Below, piece after piece: positions 4,893 through 5,016 of a DNA stretch of 5,016 bases; the stretch's first letter is position 1, and each line of letters starts with the position of its first letter. The stretch comes from 2-02-FULL-62-17 sp046153355 (lineage in GTDB: Bacteria > Pseudomonadota > Gammaproteobacteria > Burkholderiales > SG8-39), in contig JBJXEY010000168.1 of assembly GCA_046153355.1 (NCBI GenBank), forward strand, positions 1 to 5,016. Direction: 5' to 3'. A program made the translations under genes and the position numbers. The notes beneath the pieces are model-generated. The model made no database searches, was not told the DNA's origin, and saw nothing but the letters and a program-made list of their open reading frames with translations.

Positions 4893-5016
4893 ATGCTATT
4901 TTCCAAGCTGCTGCCGCAAGACGGCAATTTCTTCAGCATGTTCAATCAGCATGCGGCTCAAGTGGAAATCGCCGCGAAGGCATTGGTCAACCTGGTTACC
5001 AATTACAGCGACGCCA
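4893..5016 (+). CDS. DUF47/PhoU-like family protein, N-terminal fragment cut by the window edge
   Basis: Only the first 41 residues are present; the frame is open to the end of the window. The opening (LFSKLLPQDGNFFSMFNQHA, 2-21), followed by a helix rich in Ala, Val and Leu, resembles the DUF47 family (PhoU-like helical bundle, about 205-215 residues). Members usually sit directly upstream of a PiT-type inorganic phosphate transporter and are thought to modulate it in the cytoplasm; that partner would be outside this window and is inferred. The start is firm: AGGAGG at 4881-4886 is a consensus Shine-Dalgarno sequence six bases before the ATG, the strongest in the window, suggesting high expression compared with its neighbours. 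The 133-base gap before it makes an independent transcription unit likely. Confidence 0.82.
   Translation, partial: MLFSKLLPQDGNFFSMFNQHAAQVEIAAKALVNLVTNYSDA

Overview
The window looks like ordinary chromosome from a Gram-negative proteobacterium, most likely a betaproteobacterium. The clues are moderate-to-high GC with AT-richer intergenic gaps, a periplasmic NlpC/P60 peptidase, and three proteins that resemble betaproteobacterial versions from memory: an RsuA/RluF-type pseudouridine synthase with an extended insert, an N-terminally extended methyltransferase with an NPPW motif, and a DinB polymerase with a long fingers-domain insertion. The taxonomic call is by recognition, not by a search. 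I see no transposase, integrase, phage gene, CRISPR array, tRNA or rRNA.

Layout from left to right. 53-766 (+) encodes a TerC-family membrane protein, probably a metal (Mn) exporter. A convergent gap (767-887) holds two inverted repeats that may terminate transcription. 888-1382 (-) encodes a secreted NlpC/P60 cysteine peptidase. The divergent gap 1383-1484 carries a promoter for each flanking gene. 1485-2249 (+) encodes an rRNA pseudouridine synthase. 2299-3483 (+) encodes a class I SAM-dependent methyltransferase of unknown target. A 73-base gap contains four imperfect 14-bp tandem repeats that end at the start codon of dinB. 3557-4759 (+) encodes a Y-family DNA polymerase IV with a C-terminal beta-clamp motif. 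After a 133-base gap, 4893 to the window edge is the start of a DUF47/PhoU-like gene, a family usually paired with a PiT phosphate transporter, which would lie beyond the window.

The three plus-strand genes from 1485 to 4759 are separated by only 49 and 73 bases with no convincing terminator, so they may be partly co-transcribed. Their functions (rRNA modification, an unknown methylation, translesion synthesis) do not form an obvious pathway. The outer genes (TerC, DUF47) have clear Shine-Dalgarno sequences, while the four inner genes have none; for the peptidase gene the promoter position suggests a leaderless or nearly leaderless mRNA.

I do not see a convincing undescribed multi-gene system here. 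The items most worth a second look are the 14-bp repeat array before dinB, the DinB fingers insertion, the uncharacterised methyltransferase, and the predicted leaderless peptidase promoter.
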